From contig NZ_AWFA01000012.1 of the NCBI RefSeq assembly GCF_000682675.1, positions 1-64,000 of the forward strand: a stretch of 64,000 nt of DNA, in the 5' to 3' direction. Shown here piece after piece: positions 28,701 to 37,638 of this stretch. A program made the position numbers and the translations under genes. The first letter of the stretch is position 1; each line of letters opens with the position of its first letter. Source of the stretch: Hyphomonas pacifica. GTDB lineage: Bacteria; Pseudomonadota; Alphaproteobacteria; Caulobacterales; Hyphomonadaceae. The notes beneath the pieces are model-generated. The model saw nothing but the letters and a program-made list of their open reading frames with translations, was not told where the DNA came from and searched no databases.

Positions 28701-31700
28701 TCCGTATCGTTACTTTCCTGTAGACGTGCTTCCGCCGTGAGGCTGAACAGGGAAGTGTGCGCCGGTAGAATAGCAGTCCGGACCGCGATAGGCAGCCAGG
28801 CCGTGTCACTGTTTCTCGCCATCAAGGAGCAAAGCTGCAGGCCCGCGTCGAGAAGGCTCGGATGGATGCAATGCGCTGCATGGAGTAAATGAGATGGCAG
28901 GTTGATGCTGCCTGTCGCAACACGCTCCCCAATTCTTACATTTGACAGCAGGCGAAAAGCGGGTCCGAATTCGGCACCTATCTTTTGGAAAGAGGTTTCG
29001 ATATCTGAATCTGAAAGGGAGTGCGTCAGTGTAGCGGGATCAGTTCTGGGGCCTTGTTCGCGTGGGCTGTCTGGATGATCTCTTGCTGTTGCCTCTGCGA
29101 TCGGATGAGGCAGGGGGGCGGTTTCATCATTTGAGATGAGGTGAAGTTGCAGCAGCCATTCCGAGTTGTTGCGTCGGGCGATGACTTGCCATTGGGCATC
29201 TGATCCGTCCAGCCTGAAGCAGGGGAGAGGCGCGGAAATGGAGAAGTCTTCCAGCCGAGCACCTGGGCCGGCCAGTTGCTTGGCTGCCGCGGCCAGAATT
29301 TCCACCATAGCTGTGCCGGGTGCAATGGTTTGCCCAAGGATTTTATGATCTTTCAACCAGTCGCGACTTCTCGTAGCCGAGCCCTGAAAAATTGCCAGAT
29401 CATTGGAGGCGATTGTCAGCCTATGTCCCAAAAGCGGATGGCCTGTATCAAGGCCTGCCAGGCCGGGCTCGGCAGCAGCGACATCACGCCAATAGCGTTT
29501 GCGCTGCCATGCATAGGGCGGCAGGGAGACAACATTGCCTTTGGGCTGAAGAGCGGCCCAGTTCGGGGAACTGCCAGTCTCAAAAAGTCGCGCGACGCAG
29601 TCGCCCAGAATATCCCGATCCGCCCTACCTCTGCGCAGGGCTGGAACGATAGGGGCGTCTGGCATCTCCGTGTTTTCAAGTGTCGCGGCAATTGATGCAG
29701 ACAGGACCGGATGTGGCCCGATCTCAACATAGATCGTGCGCTCGTCTTGCGCCGTCTGCTTGATTGCGTTTGAAAACAGGACGGGAGCTCTAATGCCCCG
29801 CGCGAAATGCGCTGCATCAATTTGGGAAATAGGCTTTCCGGTGATTGTGGAAATCGCCTGAATGCCGTTGCCGCGGGTGGATTTTATCTCTCCTAGCGTA
29901 TCGACAAGCTCTTGTTCAAAGGGTGCCATTTGCTCGCTATGGAAAGCGTAGCGGACGGGCAAACGGCGGTAATTTACGCTGCGCGCATCCAATGACGATA
30001 ACAGGCTGCCCAGCGCCTCCATGTCTCCGGAGATGACTATTTCGTTTGGCGCATTTACAGCGGCTATGCTGAGCGCGTCGCCATATGGTGCAATGGCCTC
30101 ACTGGCGGCCAACTCGTCAAGTGAGACAGATGCCATCGCGCCTGTGCCATCGGCCTTCTGCATGATCCGTCCACGATGTGCCGCGATGCGAAGGGCTTCC
30201 TCAAGAGATAGCAGGCCGGCAGCTTCCATGGCTGCGATCTCACCGACGCTGTGGCCCGTAACAGAGTTGGGCGAGAGGCCCCAGCTTTGAAGCAAGGCCA
30301 CAAGACCCGTTTGAAGGGCTGTCAGGGCGGGTTGTGCAAAGGCTGTCTCATTCAGGCGGGAAGCGTTGTCCTCGCGCGAAATTTCCTCGATCAATGACCA
30401 TCCGGTCAGAGGACGGAGTATGGTATCGCAACGTTTTAGATGTTCAGCGAAGAGGGGCTCTGACTCCGCAAGCTGGAACCCCATTTTTGCCTGCTGAGGG
30501 CCCTGACCGCAGAACACAAAGCACACATTCGGAGCAGCAGGTTCAACAACTTTGTCCATCCGCTCGGCCAGTTTTTGCGCAAGCGCGTCACGCGACGAAG
30601 CCGAGACAGCCATGCGATAGGTTTGATGCGAGCGGCGTTGGGATGCCGTGAAGCATATGTCTGCCAAGGGTGCGGCGTGTGTGTCCAGCCACGCTTTCCA
30701 TGAGGCCGCATTGGCCTTCAGGGCCTCAGGAGACCGGGCGGAAAGCGGCAAGGTCCAGACCTGTTCTGCGCTTTCTTCAATTGCCGGTTTCTTCAGGTTC
30801 GGCGCGGCTTCCAACACGATATGAGCATTGGTGCCGCCGACGCCAAATGAACTGACACCTGCGGCGGGTGTTCCTGTTGTGGCAGGCAGCGCTTGGAGGT
30901 CCTCGGCAATCTTGAGCCGGGTGCGATCCAGAGTGATGTGCGGGTTCAGTTTAGTAAAGCCAGGTTGCCCCGGAACCTGCTTATGCGACAGGACAAGAGA
31001 TGTCTTGATGATGCCGGCGATACCGGCGCCTGCTTCCAGGTGTCCGATATTGGCTTTGACACTGCCAAGCAGACAGTCCGGGCGGTTCGGGCCGGCAGTT
31101 CCAATCGTCTCTGCCAAAGCGTCAACTTCAATCGGGTCGCCCAGTATGGTGCCTGTTCCGTGAGTTTCAACATAGACGACATCATCAGGGTGAACCTTAG
31201 CATTGACGACTGCTTCGCGCACGAGTGCGGCCTGAGCGTGGACATTCGGTGCGGCCAATAGGGTGGATTCGCCGTCCTGATTTACCGCCGAGCCGCGAAT
31301 GACAGACCAGATGCGATCCCCATCGGCAATTGCGTCGGAAAGCCGTTTGAGGGCAATTACGCCGCAGCCTTCACCGCGTCCAAATCCATCCGCACTCGCA
31401 TCAAATGTCTTGCATCGGCCATCAGGAGCCAGGAAGCCGAGGCGTGACATGGAGACCATCAGCTCCGGAGCGAGAATGACGGAGACACCGCCCGCGAGGG
31501 CGAGGTTGCTTTCCCCCGTCCTGAGGCTCTGGCAGGCCATATGGACGGCGACCAGTGAAGAGGAACAGGCCGTGTCGACAGAGATGCTGGGGCCCTTCAG
31601 ATCAAGCAGATAAGAAAGCCTGTTTGCCAGAACGCTGTGCAGAGTGCCTGTCAGTGTTCGCTGATCCATTGAGGCAGGATCGCGGTACAGCATCTGGGCG

Positions 31701-32179
31701 TAATCATTATGATAGCTCGCAATGAAGACGCCGGTTCGGGAACGGCGCAGATCCTCAAACCGCAGCCCGGCATCTTCCAGCGCTTCTATGGCGACTTCCA
31801 GAAATATGCGTTGCTGAGGATCCATTTGATCGGCTTCACGGGCGGGAATGCCGAAATAGCCCGCATCGAACGTGTCGACAGAGTCCAGAAATGCCGCTCC
31901 TGCTGCAATGCTGAAGCCTGGCGCGTCCGGGTCTGCGCTATACCATTTGTCCGCATCCCAGCGATCTGAAGGTATGCCGGACACGACATTGCGCTTCTCT
32001 AGCAGGAATGACCAGAACTCTTCCGGTGTTTTGCTGTCGCCTGGAAAGCGGCAGCCCATGCCAACAATAGCAATTGGGTCGGCCGCAAGTGTTGCGCCAA
32101 TCTTCTCGCGTGCATTCCGTGCCATCAGAGCCAGTTTGACCGTTGAAACGCGGTCTGTGTTTTCAGGATTTTGGCTCAC
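25778..32179 (-). CDS. Type I PKS single module M2: KS-AT-DH-ER-KR-ACP
   Basis: The 2133-residue fully reducing module has KS about 35-460 (Cys205, His340, His380), AT about 550-880 (GHSVG Ser644, YAFH 744-747), DH about 905-1195 with the canonical HxxxGxxxxP starting at His945 and Asp1111/Gln1115, ER about 1410-1715 (HAGAGGVG 1540-1547), KR about 1725-1905 (Tyr1875) and ACP Ser2044 (GLDSL). Its KS and AT signatures (VKANIGHLEAGAG, FGVGGTNAH, FCGQGPQ) differ from those shared by M3-M6, suggesting a separate lineage within the operon. The expected product is a saturated two-carbon extension. The protein ends in an acidic helix (HLSDKELAELLEAEL) matching the docking tails of M1 and M3-M5. It starts with a helical N-terminal segment of about 30 residues, consistent with receiving the chain from M1. 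Confidence 0.95.
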   Translation of the reverse strand: MSQNPENTDRVSTVKLALMARNAREKIGATLAADPIAIVGMGCRFPGDSKTPEEFWSFLLEKRNVVSGIPSDRWDADKWYSADPDAPGFSIAAGAAFLDSVDTFDAGYFGIPAREADQMDPQQRIFLEVAIEALEDAGLRFEDLRRSRTGVFIASYHNDYAQMLYRDPASMDQRTLTGTLHSVLANRLSYLLDLKGPSISVDTACSSSLVAVHMACQSLRTGESNLALAGGVSVILAPELMVSMSRLGFLAPDGRCKTFDASADGFGRGEGCGVIALKRLSDAIADGDRIWSVIRGSAVNQDGESTLLAAPNVHAQAALVREAVVNAKVHPDDVVYVETHGTGTILGDPIEVDALAETIGTAGPNRPDCLLGSVKANIGHLEAGAGIAGIIKTSLVLSHKQVPGQPGFTKLNPHITLDRTRLKIAEDLQALPATTGTPAAGVSSFGVGGTNAHIVLEAAPNLKKPAIEESAEQVWTLPLSARSPEALKANAASWKAWLDTHAAPLADICFTASQRRSHQTYRMAVSASSRDALAQKLAERMDKVVEPAAPNVCFVFCGQGPQQAKMGFQLAESEPLFAEHLKRCDTILRPLTGWSLIEEISREDNASRLNETAFAQPALTALQTGLVALLQSWGLSPNSVTGHSVGEIAAMEAAGLLSLEEALRIAAHRGRIMQKADGTGAMASVSLDELAASEAIAPYGDALSIAAVNAPNEIVISGDMEALGSLLSSLDARSVNYRRLPVRYAFHSEQMAPFEQELVDTLGEIKSTRGNGIQAISTITGKPISQIDAAHFARGIRAPVLFSNAIKQTAQDERTIYVEIGPHPVLSASIAATLENTEMPDAPIVPALRRGRADRDILGDCVARLFETGSSPNWAALQPKGNVVSLPPYAWQRKRYWRDVAAAEPGLAGLDTGHPLLGHRLTIASNDLAIFQGSATRSRDWLKDHKILGQTIAPGTAMVEILAAAAKQLAGPGARLEDFSISAPLPCFRLDGSDAQWQVIARRNNSEWLLQLHLISNDETAPLPHPIAEATARDHPDSPREQGPRTDPATLTHSLSDSDIETSFQKIGAEFGPAFRLLSNVRIGERVATGSINLPSHLLHAAHCIHPSLLDAGLQLCSLMARNSDTAWLPIAVRTAILPAHTSLFSLTAEARLQESNDTDGLLADVIFRNETGDTVATLEGVRFAPASRQALAASLATPVELYTTDWHPIELQSAKVAASWLIISGDHQELAKALAAGKDNARIISAADPEALDKALDWLSTAPEPRQVLDLSSLDTDDAIAVIKTGLAHVQCVASRDASIRYASISQGAFQTGQEHSAPSISGRALQGFVSTAALEHPELEIHCLDIDPDTDEGHYEQVSEAVCGAVSASGPVKLALRDGKWFAPRLAPAKQLESDAPLALCLPGDAGIDSLVLKETPRVPLRNDSLRIAVHAAGLNFRDVLSTLGMLPGAMPPLGVECAGEVIETGAAVTALKPGDRVFGYAPGAIAEEVTAPANWMMPIPSGMSDEVAAGLTVTFGTAFYGLDRLAKLQKGERVLIHAGAGGVGLAAIKIALARGADIFTTAGSQEKRDMLKAMGASHVFDSRSLEFENHVLEATNGQGVDVVLNSLSGAFIPASVRCLSETGRFLEIGKRDLMSPETFQSMKPNASYHVYDLGQDIEAGIAHLAPLLSDVLDGLQKGHLSPLPVRTFGLDQAAEAMRFMAAAKHTGKIVLRVPPRRKPVIHADGSYLITGGLGGLGLYTAKWLASQGAKHIVLTGRSAPDEKAKNMITEIEATGASVHVFQADIGDKDAVAALLATISDTLPTMKGIVHAAGALRDGPVMTRTPEDVDIVVQGKLRGAMFLDQMTRDLSLDFFVLYSAAGASLGAPGQSLYAAANSGLDALAAARRRDGFAALSVAWGFWSNAGMGARLAESGRDTWSTRGLGAITPENGFPAMATLLASGNPAVMAAKVDWARFLETAPKDIDLSMFDGLSRDTGLAASNTPSSSAAHALHNQLASLSREAIKVELRRITESAVRSIIGMDETDEIGRAEPLKDLGLDSLMAVELRNDLARTLGLRLSATLLFDYPTIDRLCGYLAEQFSPTLNEKPGSVGDDTDDLDHLSDKELAELLEAELNASDVGQKTEGGRGG

Positions 32180-35100
32180 TTGCGGTCTCCAAGAAGGGCC
32201 GCCAGGGCGTCTTCTTCGCTCATGTCTTCAATTTCAGAAAAGCTGTCATCATAGTCACCGGTCGACGCCTTGTTGGCGTTGGTCGGGTTGGCGGGGGTAA
32301 TACCCTGCGCAACAGTGTCAGTACACAGATAATCAACAATGGCGCGGGCTGTCGGATAAGTCCAGGCCAGCGTTGCCGGCAGGGGACGGCCAACATGTTT
32401 CTCCAGTGCATTGCGCAGTTCAATTCCCATCAGGGAGTTCAGTCCCAAATCGCCCAAGGGTCGGTTCAAGTCGATATCCTGCTGCCCCAGTTTCAGAACC
32501 TTTGTGATACTGGCAGGGACAAAAACCTTCGCAGCAGCGGTCCGTTCTTCAAGGGGAAGCGCTTCAAAGCTCCGGCCTGCATTATCGGCAGGCATCTCTT
32601 GGGCCAGCAAATCTTCAAACAGCTTGAAGGTGCGGCCAGCCCGGCTGTCCTGAAAAGTTGGCCAGTCCATGCGAAAGGCACTGATGCCGCTCCCGTTGCG
32701 ACCTAGCAGCCAACCAATCAGCGCGTCCCCTTCTTCGGCCTCCAGAGAGAGTTCTCCGCGGGCATCAAATTCATCGGCGACATGCCCCAGAGCGGCGCGG
32801 CCGAGATCTTTCCATGGTCCCCAGGCGATGCTCATGGCGGCTTTACCGCGCGCGATCCGGTCTGCAGCCAGGGCATCCAGTCCGCAATTGGCTGCGGCAT
32901 ATCCTGCGAGACCATGATGAGGCACAAAGCTCATTGTGGATGAGTAGAGCAGAAACAAATCAAGCTCCGGTAACAGACGGTCGAGGAGACGCGCTCCTTC
33001 CAGCTTGGGCCCCAGAGCCGCGTTGAAGGTGCTCTCACTCGTATTGGCCGCGAGATGGGTCTCATAGCTGGTGGCGAGGTGGATTACGCCATGAATGGTA
33101 GGGCGCATCTCGGCTTCGCGCGCTTTCAGGAAAGCGTTGACGGCGCTTTCGTCGGAAATGTCTAGCGCGGCGGTTTCAATAGAAGCCCCGGCAGATTCAA
33201 TGGCCAACACGCCCGCAATTCGGTCCGCCGTTTCTGATCCTTTTGCGATGCTTTGCCAGTCTGACCTAGGCGGCAATCCACGGCGTGACAGCAGAATGAT
33301 GTGCCGGGCCCCGGCTTTGGCCAGCACTGTTGCCGCACGCAGACCTAGAGAGCTGAGCCCGCCAGTGATCAGATAGGCTGCCCCTGGTTTCACTTGGAAA
33401 TCATGTGAGGGCATGCCCGCCTCTGGCGCCTCATGCAGGCGCGGAACGAAGCAGTCTCCAGCGCGCAGAGCGATTTCGGATTCAGACTCGTCCGAGAGTG
33501 CAAGGGCGGCAATGTCTGCGGCTTGTTCCTTGAGGTTCGTCGCAGGGTCGCCATCAATCATCCGGAAACTGAACTCCGGGTGCTCATCGGCAGTTACACG
33601 CATGGCCCCAATCAATGGGGCTTGCCCCACGCTCACGCGCTGGTCACCCTCGCCGACGGAAACTGCGCCTTGCGTGACAAAAACGAAATGACAGGTGCTT
33701 TGTGCGGTGCCGCGCACAAGGTTCAGAAGCCTTACAGGCAGATAGCCGGCATTCTCTTTGGGCGCGACAATGATGACACCCTGCCAGGTCGAGCTATCCG
33801 TGATGGTTGTCTCGGCGTCTTCCACTGAGCAACAATATGGACGTATGCCAGATTGTTGAAGCGCGTTGGAAATGGCCTCTGAATCATCTGCTCTCCCACC
33901 AATCACAAGCCAGTCTTGCGTTTCATAGGCTGTCTGCGGTGAGGGCCGCGCGGTTTTGATCCAGTCGATCTGGTGCAGCAGCTGGCGGGTCTGGTCTGTC
34001 AGCTGCGCCTTGTGTGCGATCTGGTGAAGAGAGTTACGTTCGGCAGCCTCATGCCAATACCGGCTGCCCTGCCAAGGATAGTGGGGTAGGGAGATGCCCT
34101 GGGGTGCTTTACCTGCATACGCGGCCCAGTCGATCTCCGTACCATTGGCCCAAAGCGTGGCAAGGCTTTCCGCCATCACATCCATGGCGGTCCGGTCACG
34201 GCGTTCGCTGGCTGTGAGCGTTCCCCCGGCCTCATGATGAGACAGGGTTTGTTCAATGGAGGTTAGCAGGACAGGGTTCGGGCCAAGCTCAACATAGGCT
34301 GTCGCGCCAGCCGTGATGGCGGCTTCAATGGCCTGCATGAAACGGACAGGCTCCCTCAGATTGCGGGCCCAATAGCTTGCACCAAAGCTCTCCTCCTCGG
34401 AAATTTTACCGTGGACGGTTGAAATCATCGGGGTATGCGGCGCGCGTGGTGCCAGACCGGAAAGTTCAGCGGCAAGCTGCGGCGCGAGGTCTGCCATTTG
34501 CGGACCATGTGATGCCACATCCACCTTGATCCGCCTACAGAATATGCCATCGGCCGTCAGGCTTTCGAGAACGGTTTCCAGTTCATTGACATTGCCTGAT
34601 ATGACGCTGGCGCGAGGACTGTTGTTTGCGGCGATGTCCAGCTTGCCGTGAAAAGGGGCAAGGCGGTCGAGGAGATCCGAGTCGGAAAGCTCAACCAGTG
34701 CCATGCCGCCATTGCCGCTGGTGCGCGCCATCAGGCGGCTGCGGGCGACAACCACGTGCATGGCGTCTTCGAGGCTGAGGATACCGGAAATGGCCGCTGC
34801 GGCAACTTCCCCCATGCTGTGGCCGACGGTCATTGCGGGCGTAACGCCAAGCACACTCCACAACCGGGCATAGCTGATGGCCAGCGCGGCAAGGGTCGGC
34901 TGAATGACTGCAATGTCATCCAGACGCCAGCCATCATCCGCTTCATTCAGGCTGATCTGCTCCGTAAGCGACCAGTCGACGAGAGAAGACAACGCACGTT
35001 CGCATTGTTCCAGCGCCTCCCGAAAGGCAGGCTCTTCTGACATCAGTGTCCGCGCCATGCCTATCCATTGTCCGCCCTGTCCGGGTGCCGCAAAAACGAC

Positions 35101-36690
35101 ATTGGATGCCATACCGGAAAAGGCGCGTCCACGAACAGCGCTATCAGCCCCCCCGCTGAAGGCTTCCAGCGCGGCAATCATGGATACGCGGTCATGATGC
35201 ACAAAGGCGGCACGCTCTGTCAGTGCGGTCCGTCGCATGGCCGCAGCGGCTGCAAGGGCATGAACCGGCAGGTCCGGTATGTCTTTCAGCTTGTCTGCAT
35301 ATGCGCCAGCCAGAGCGCGCAAAGCATCTTCGCTTTCTGCAGAGAGCGGCAGGATGGCAGGCCGTGACGGCTGAGGCTCATCACGCCCTGTCAGCTTTTG
35401 GGCAGGAGCAGATTGCAGCACGAGATGCGCATTGGACCCGGCGATGCCAAAGCCGCTTACACCGGCATAGCGTGACTTACCCGTCCAGGGTATCGCGCGG
35501 GCCGGAATTTCCAGCATACCGGATTCCCAGTCGATATCTGGATTGGGGGTCTGAAAGTGCAGGCTCGCCGGCATGCAGCCAGCCTTCAGGGCCAGGGTCG
35601 TTTTCAGTAGGCCGGCCATTCCGGCGGCACCTTCCGTGTGCCCGATATTTGTCTTTACAGAGCCAACGCGCAGAGGTGTGCTGCGGCCTTTGCCCATTAC
35701 TGCGCTCAAGGCGCCGAGTTCAACAGGGTCTCCCATTCGCGTGCCGGTGCCGTGAGCTTCGACATAGTCGACAGAGGCGGGAGAGACATCCGCATCCAAC
35801 AGCGCCGCGCGCAGCAGGGCTTCCTGACCCTTGCGGCTGGGTGTGCCGAAAGAGCCGCTGGAGTGGCCATCATTATTGATCGCGCTGCCGCGGATGATGG
35901 CATGGATTTCATCCCCGTCTTGCAAAGCGCGGTCCAGGCGTTTCAGCAGGACAACGCCAGCGCCTTCACTGCGGACATAGCCGTTTCCGGAAGCGTCCCC
36001 AAACTTGCAGCGTCCATCCGGTGCCATCATCCGGCTTTGTGAATAACCTATGGTAATGTGAGGGCTGAGGATCAAATTTACCCCTGCCGCCAGTGCCATG
36101 TCCGTTTCGCCTGAGCGCAGGCTTTGCATCGCAAGGTGCACGGCGGTTAGGGATGAGGAGCAGGCTGTATCCAGTGTCAGGCTTGGCCCCATCAGCCCGA
36201 GAAAGTGTGAGACACGGCCTGCCGTTGTGTAACGGCCGCTGCCGGTGGTCATCTCGAAATCGGTAATCGTCGGGTCACTGAGGAGACGCATCTCGAAGTC
36301 GCTGAGCCATTGGCCGACATAGACCCCCACGCGGCTCTCTGAAAGATTACGGACATCCAGCCCGGCATCTTCAAGCGCTTCCCATGCCGTTTCCAAGACA
36401 ATGCGCTGTTGCGGGTCCATGCGCTCGGCTTCACGCGGAGAGATATGGAAAAAGCCGGCATCGAAACGGTCAATATCTTCAAGATACCCGCCATAGCGTG
36501 TCATGATGTGGCCCGGCTTGGCGGGCTGGTCATCATAAAGGCCGTCGACATCCATCCGGTCAGCAGGGATTTCGCCTACAACGTCCCGGCCTTCCCGCAG
36601 TACATCCCAGAAAGATGCAGGCGTGCTGGCCCTGCCTGGAAACCGGCAGGCCATGCCAATAATGGCAATAGATCTGGTTGTGTCAGCCAT
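32176..36690 (-). CDS. Type I PKS single module M1: KS-AT-KR-ACP, probable first module
   Basis: The protein has 1504 residues. KS starts almost at the N-terminus (SIAIIGMACRFPG from residue 7), so there is no docking helix, unlike M2-M6. KS catalytic residues are Cys176, His313 and His351. AT is about 530-850 with GHSMG (Ser625), and VASH (725-728) replaces HAFH, closer to methylmalonyl-type patterns. KR is about 1100-1295, with loop GGLSSLG and Tyr1264. ACP has Ser1419 in GLNSL, an Asn where the Asp of DSL normally lies. A beta-hydroxy unit is expected. The missing N-terminal docking and its position directly behind the thioesterase gene (35-nt gap) fit the opening module. No AMP-ligase, CoA-ligase or loading ACP is fused, so the starter source is unknown. 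A purine-rich AAAGGCGAT lies about 10 nt before the ATG. It overlaps M2 by ATGA. Confidence 0.94.
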   Translation of the reverse strand: MADTTRSIAIIGMACRFPGRASTPASFWDVLREGRDVVGEIPADRMDVDGLYDDQPAKPGHIMTRYGGYLEDIDRFDAGFFHISPREAERMDPQQRIVLETAWEALEDAGLDVRNLSESRVGVYVGQWLSDFEMRLLSDPTITDFEMTTGSGRYTTAGRVSHFLGLMGPSLTLDTACSSSLTAVHLAMQSLRSGETDMALAAGVNLILSPHITIGYSQSRMMAPDGRCKFGDASGNGYVRSEGAGVVLLKRLDRALQDGDEIHAIIRGSAINNDGHSSGSFGTPSRKGQEALLRAALLDADVSPASVDYVEAHGTGTRMGDPVELGALSAVMGKGRSTPLRVGSVKTNIGHTEGAAGMAGLLKTTLALKAGCMPASLHFQTPNPDIDWESGMLEIPARAIPWTGKSRYAGVSGFGIAGSNAHLVLQSAPAQKLTGRDEPQPSRPAILPLSAESEDALRALAGAYADKLKDIPDLPVHALAAAAAMRRTALTERAAFVHHDRVSMIAALEAFSGGADSAVRGRAFSGMASNVVFAAPGQGGQWIGMARTLMSEEPAFREALEQCERALSSLVDWSLTEQISLNEADDGWRLDDIAVIQPTLAALAISYARLWSVLGVTPAMTVGHSMGEVAAAAISGILSLEDAMHVVVARSRLMARTSGNGGMALVELSDSDLLDRLAPFHGKLDIAANNSPRASVISGNVNELETVLESLTADGIFCRRIKVDVASHGPQMADLAPQLAAELSGLAPRAPHTPMISTVHGKISEEESFGASYWARNLREPVRFMQAIEAAITAGATAYVELGPNPVLLTSIEQTLSHHEAGGTLTASERRDRTAMDVMAESLATLWANGTEIDWAAYAGKAPQGISLPHYPWQGSRYWHEAAERNSLHQIAHKAQLTDQTRQLLHQIDWIKTARPSPQTAYETQDWLVIGGRADDSEAISNALQQSGIRPYCCSVEDAETTITDSSTWQGVIIVAPKENAGYLPVRLLNLVRGTAQSTCHFVFVTQGAVSVGEGDQRVSVGQAPLIGAMRVTADEHPEFSFRMIDGDPATNLKEQAADIAALALSDESESEIALRAGDCFVPRLHEAPEAGMPSHDFQVKPGAAYLITGGLSSLGLRAATVLAKAGARHIILLSRRGLPPRSDWQSIAKGSETADRIAGVLAIESAGASIETAALDISDESAVNAFLKAREAEMRPTIHGVIHLATSYETHLAANTSESTFNAALGPKLEGARLLDRLLPELDLFLLYSSTMSFVPHHGLAGYAAANCGLDALAADRIARGKAAMSIAWGPWKDLGRAALGHVADEFDARGELSLEAEEGDALIGWLLGRNGSGISAFRMDWPTFQDSRAGRTFKLFEDLLAQEMPADNAGRSFEALPLEERTAAAKVFVPASITKVLKLGQQDIDLNRPLGDLGLNSLMGIELRNALEKHVGRPLPATLAWTYPTARAIVDYLCTDTVAQGITPANPTNANKASTGDYDDSFSEIEDMSEEDALAALLGDRK

Positions 36691-36725
36691 GATTTACATC
36701 GCCTTTGATCACACCGAGCGCGTGC

Positions 36726-37541
36726 TCATGCCTCTGTGCGCTTCCGGCCTTCACGTGATTTCGCTTCAAGAGTCTCTGAAATGTGCAAAATCAGTGCCGC
36801 GCGCTGATCGTCCAGGTAGAAATGACCGCCATCGAACATGCGCAATTCGAAGACCTGATCGGTCCAGGATTCCCAACCTTGCAGCAGGGGCTGGGGAACG
36901 AGTCGGTCATTCGTGCCGCCAAGTGCTGTGATGGAAGAGGGCAGTGTGCGAACTTGCCGGTTCTGGATGCGCTCTAGCGCGCGAATATCGGCGCGCAACG
37001 CTGGCAGCAAAAGCTCCAGAACTTCAGGGGCTTCGATGATTTCGCGCGGAATGGCCCCATAGCGCTGATTGACCTCCTGAACGAAGGCATCATCCTCAAG
37101 GTGTGATAATGGGCCGACGGGGCTCGGCAAATTCGGGGGCTGCCGTGCCGACAGGAACAAATGTATCGGTGCAGGAAGCCCGCTCTGAACCATGGCAGAA
37201 GCCAGTTCAGCCGCGAAAACTGCGCCCATACTGTGCCCGAAAAAAGCGTATGGCAGATCTGTCAGCTCAGAGATCTGGGGCAGTATAGACGCGATCAGCT
37301 CATCAAAATTGTCAAGAGGCGCTTCTCTCAGGCGGTTTGCGCGGCCGGGAGGCTGGACAGCGATGACCTCAAGCCAGTCCGGCCCCTGAGCTTGCCAGTT
37401 TCGATACATGGCGGCACCATAACCTGCACAGGGAAAGCAGAACAGTCGCATGCTGGCGTTCGGTTTAGGGGCAGGTTTGAAAAACCAACTGGCTGGCCGT
37501 GGCGTCTCAGTACGCTGCCCGGACATATTCTGGATACTCAT
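36726..37541 (-). CDS. Type II (editing) thioesterase
   Basis: This 271-residue alpha/beta hydrolase belongs to the RifR/GrsT class that frees carrier proteins from stalled or wrong acyl groups. The visible catalytic triad is Ser104 in FGHSMGA, Asp212 (NDRLV) and His240 (GGHFYL). The motif FCFPCAGYG near residue 34 and the PPGR at 64-67 are family marks. I chose the ATG at 37541 (MSIQNMSG). An in-frame TTG seven codons upstream is possible but adds no conserved sequence. It stands alone ahead of the PKS operon, 35 nt before M1, so it probably serves the whole assembly line. Since no megasynthase here has a fused thioesterase, a role in final release cannot be excluded. Confidence 0.93.
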   Translation of the reverse strand: MSIQNMSGQRTETPRPASWFFKPAPKPNASMRLFCFPCAGYGAAMYRNWQAQGPDWLEVIAVQPPGRANRLREAPLDNFDELIASILPQISELTDLPYAFFGHSMGAVFAAELASAMVQSGLPAPIHLFLSARQPPNLPSPVGPLSHLEDDAFVQEVNQRYGAIPREIIEAPEVLELLLPALRADIRALERIQNRQVRTLPSSITALGGTNDRLVPQPLLQGWESWTDQVFELRMFDGGHFYLDDQRAALILHISETLEAKSREGRKRTEA

Positions 37542-37570
37542 AAATACTCGCGCCCCACACAATCACCCCA

Positions 37571-37590
37571 GGTCCTGACGCTTCAGGTCC
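37571..37590. promoter_or_regulatory. Imperfect inverted repeat upstream of the thioesterase gene
   Basis: The arms GGTCCTGA (37571-37578) and TCAGGTCC (37583-37590) pair at seven of eight positions around a 4-nt loop. It begins 30 nt before the thioesterase start. No T-run follows on the minus strand, so a transcription terminator is unlikely. It may be an operator or an mRNA leader hairpin. This is inference from symmetry and position only. Confidence 0.3.
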
Positions 37591-37622
37591 GACCAGATCA
37601 ACTTTCTAAAATACCCACTTCT

Positions 37623-37638
37623 CCGTGAATAGTCACGG
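37623..37638. promoter_or_regulatory. Perfect 6-bp palindrome, candidate operator for the thioesterase-PKS operon
   Basis: CCGTGA-ATAG-TCACGG is a perfect inverted repeat about 82 nt upstream of the thioesterase ATG. It lies inside the 223-bp gap (37542-37764) between the flippase and thioesterase genes. The part of this gap at about 37660-37750 is visibly AT-rich compared with the flanking coding DNA and is the most likely site of a minus-strand promoter. I cannot name convincing -35/-10 boxes. No regulator gene in the window would obviously bind it. Confidence 0.35.
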
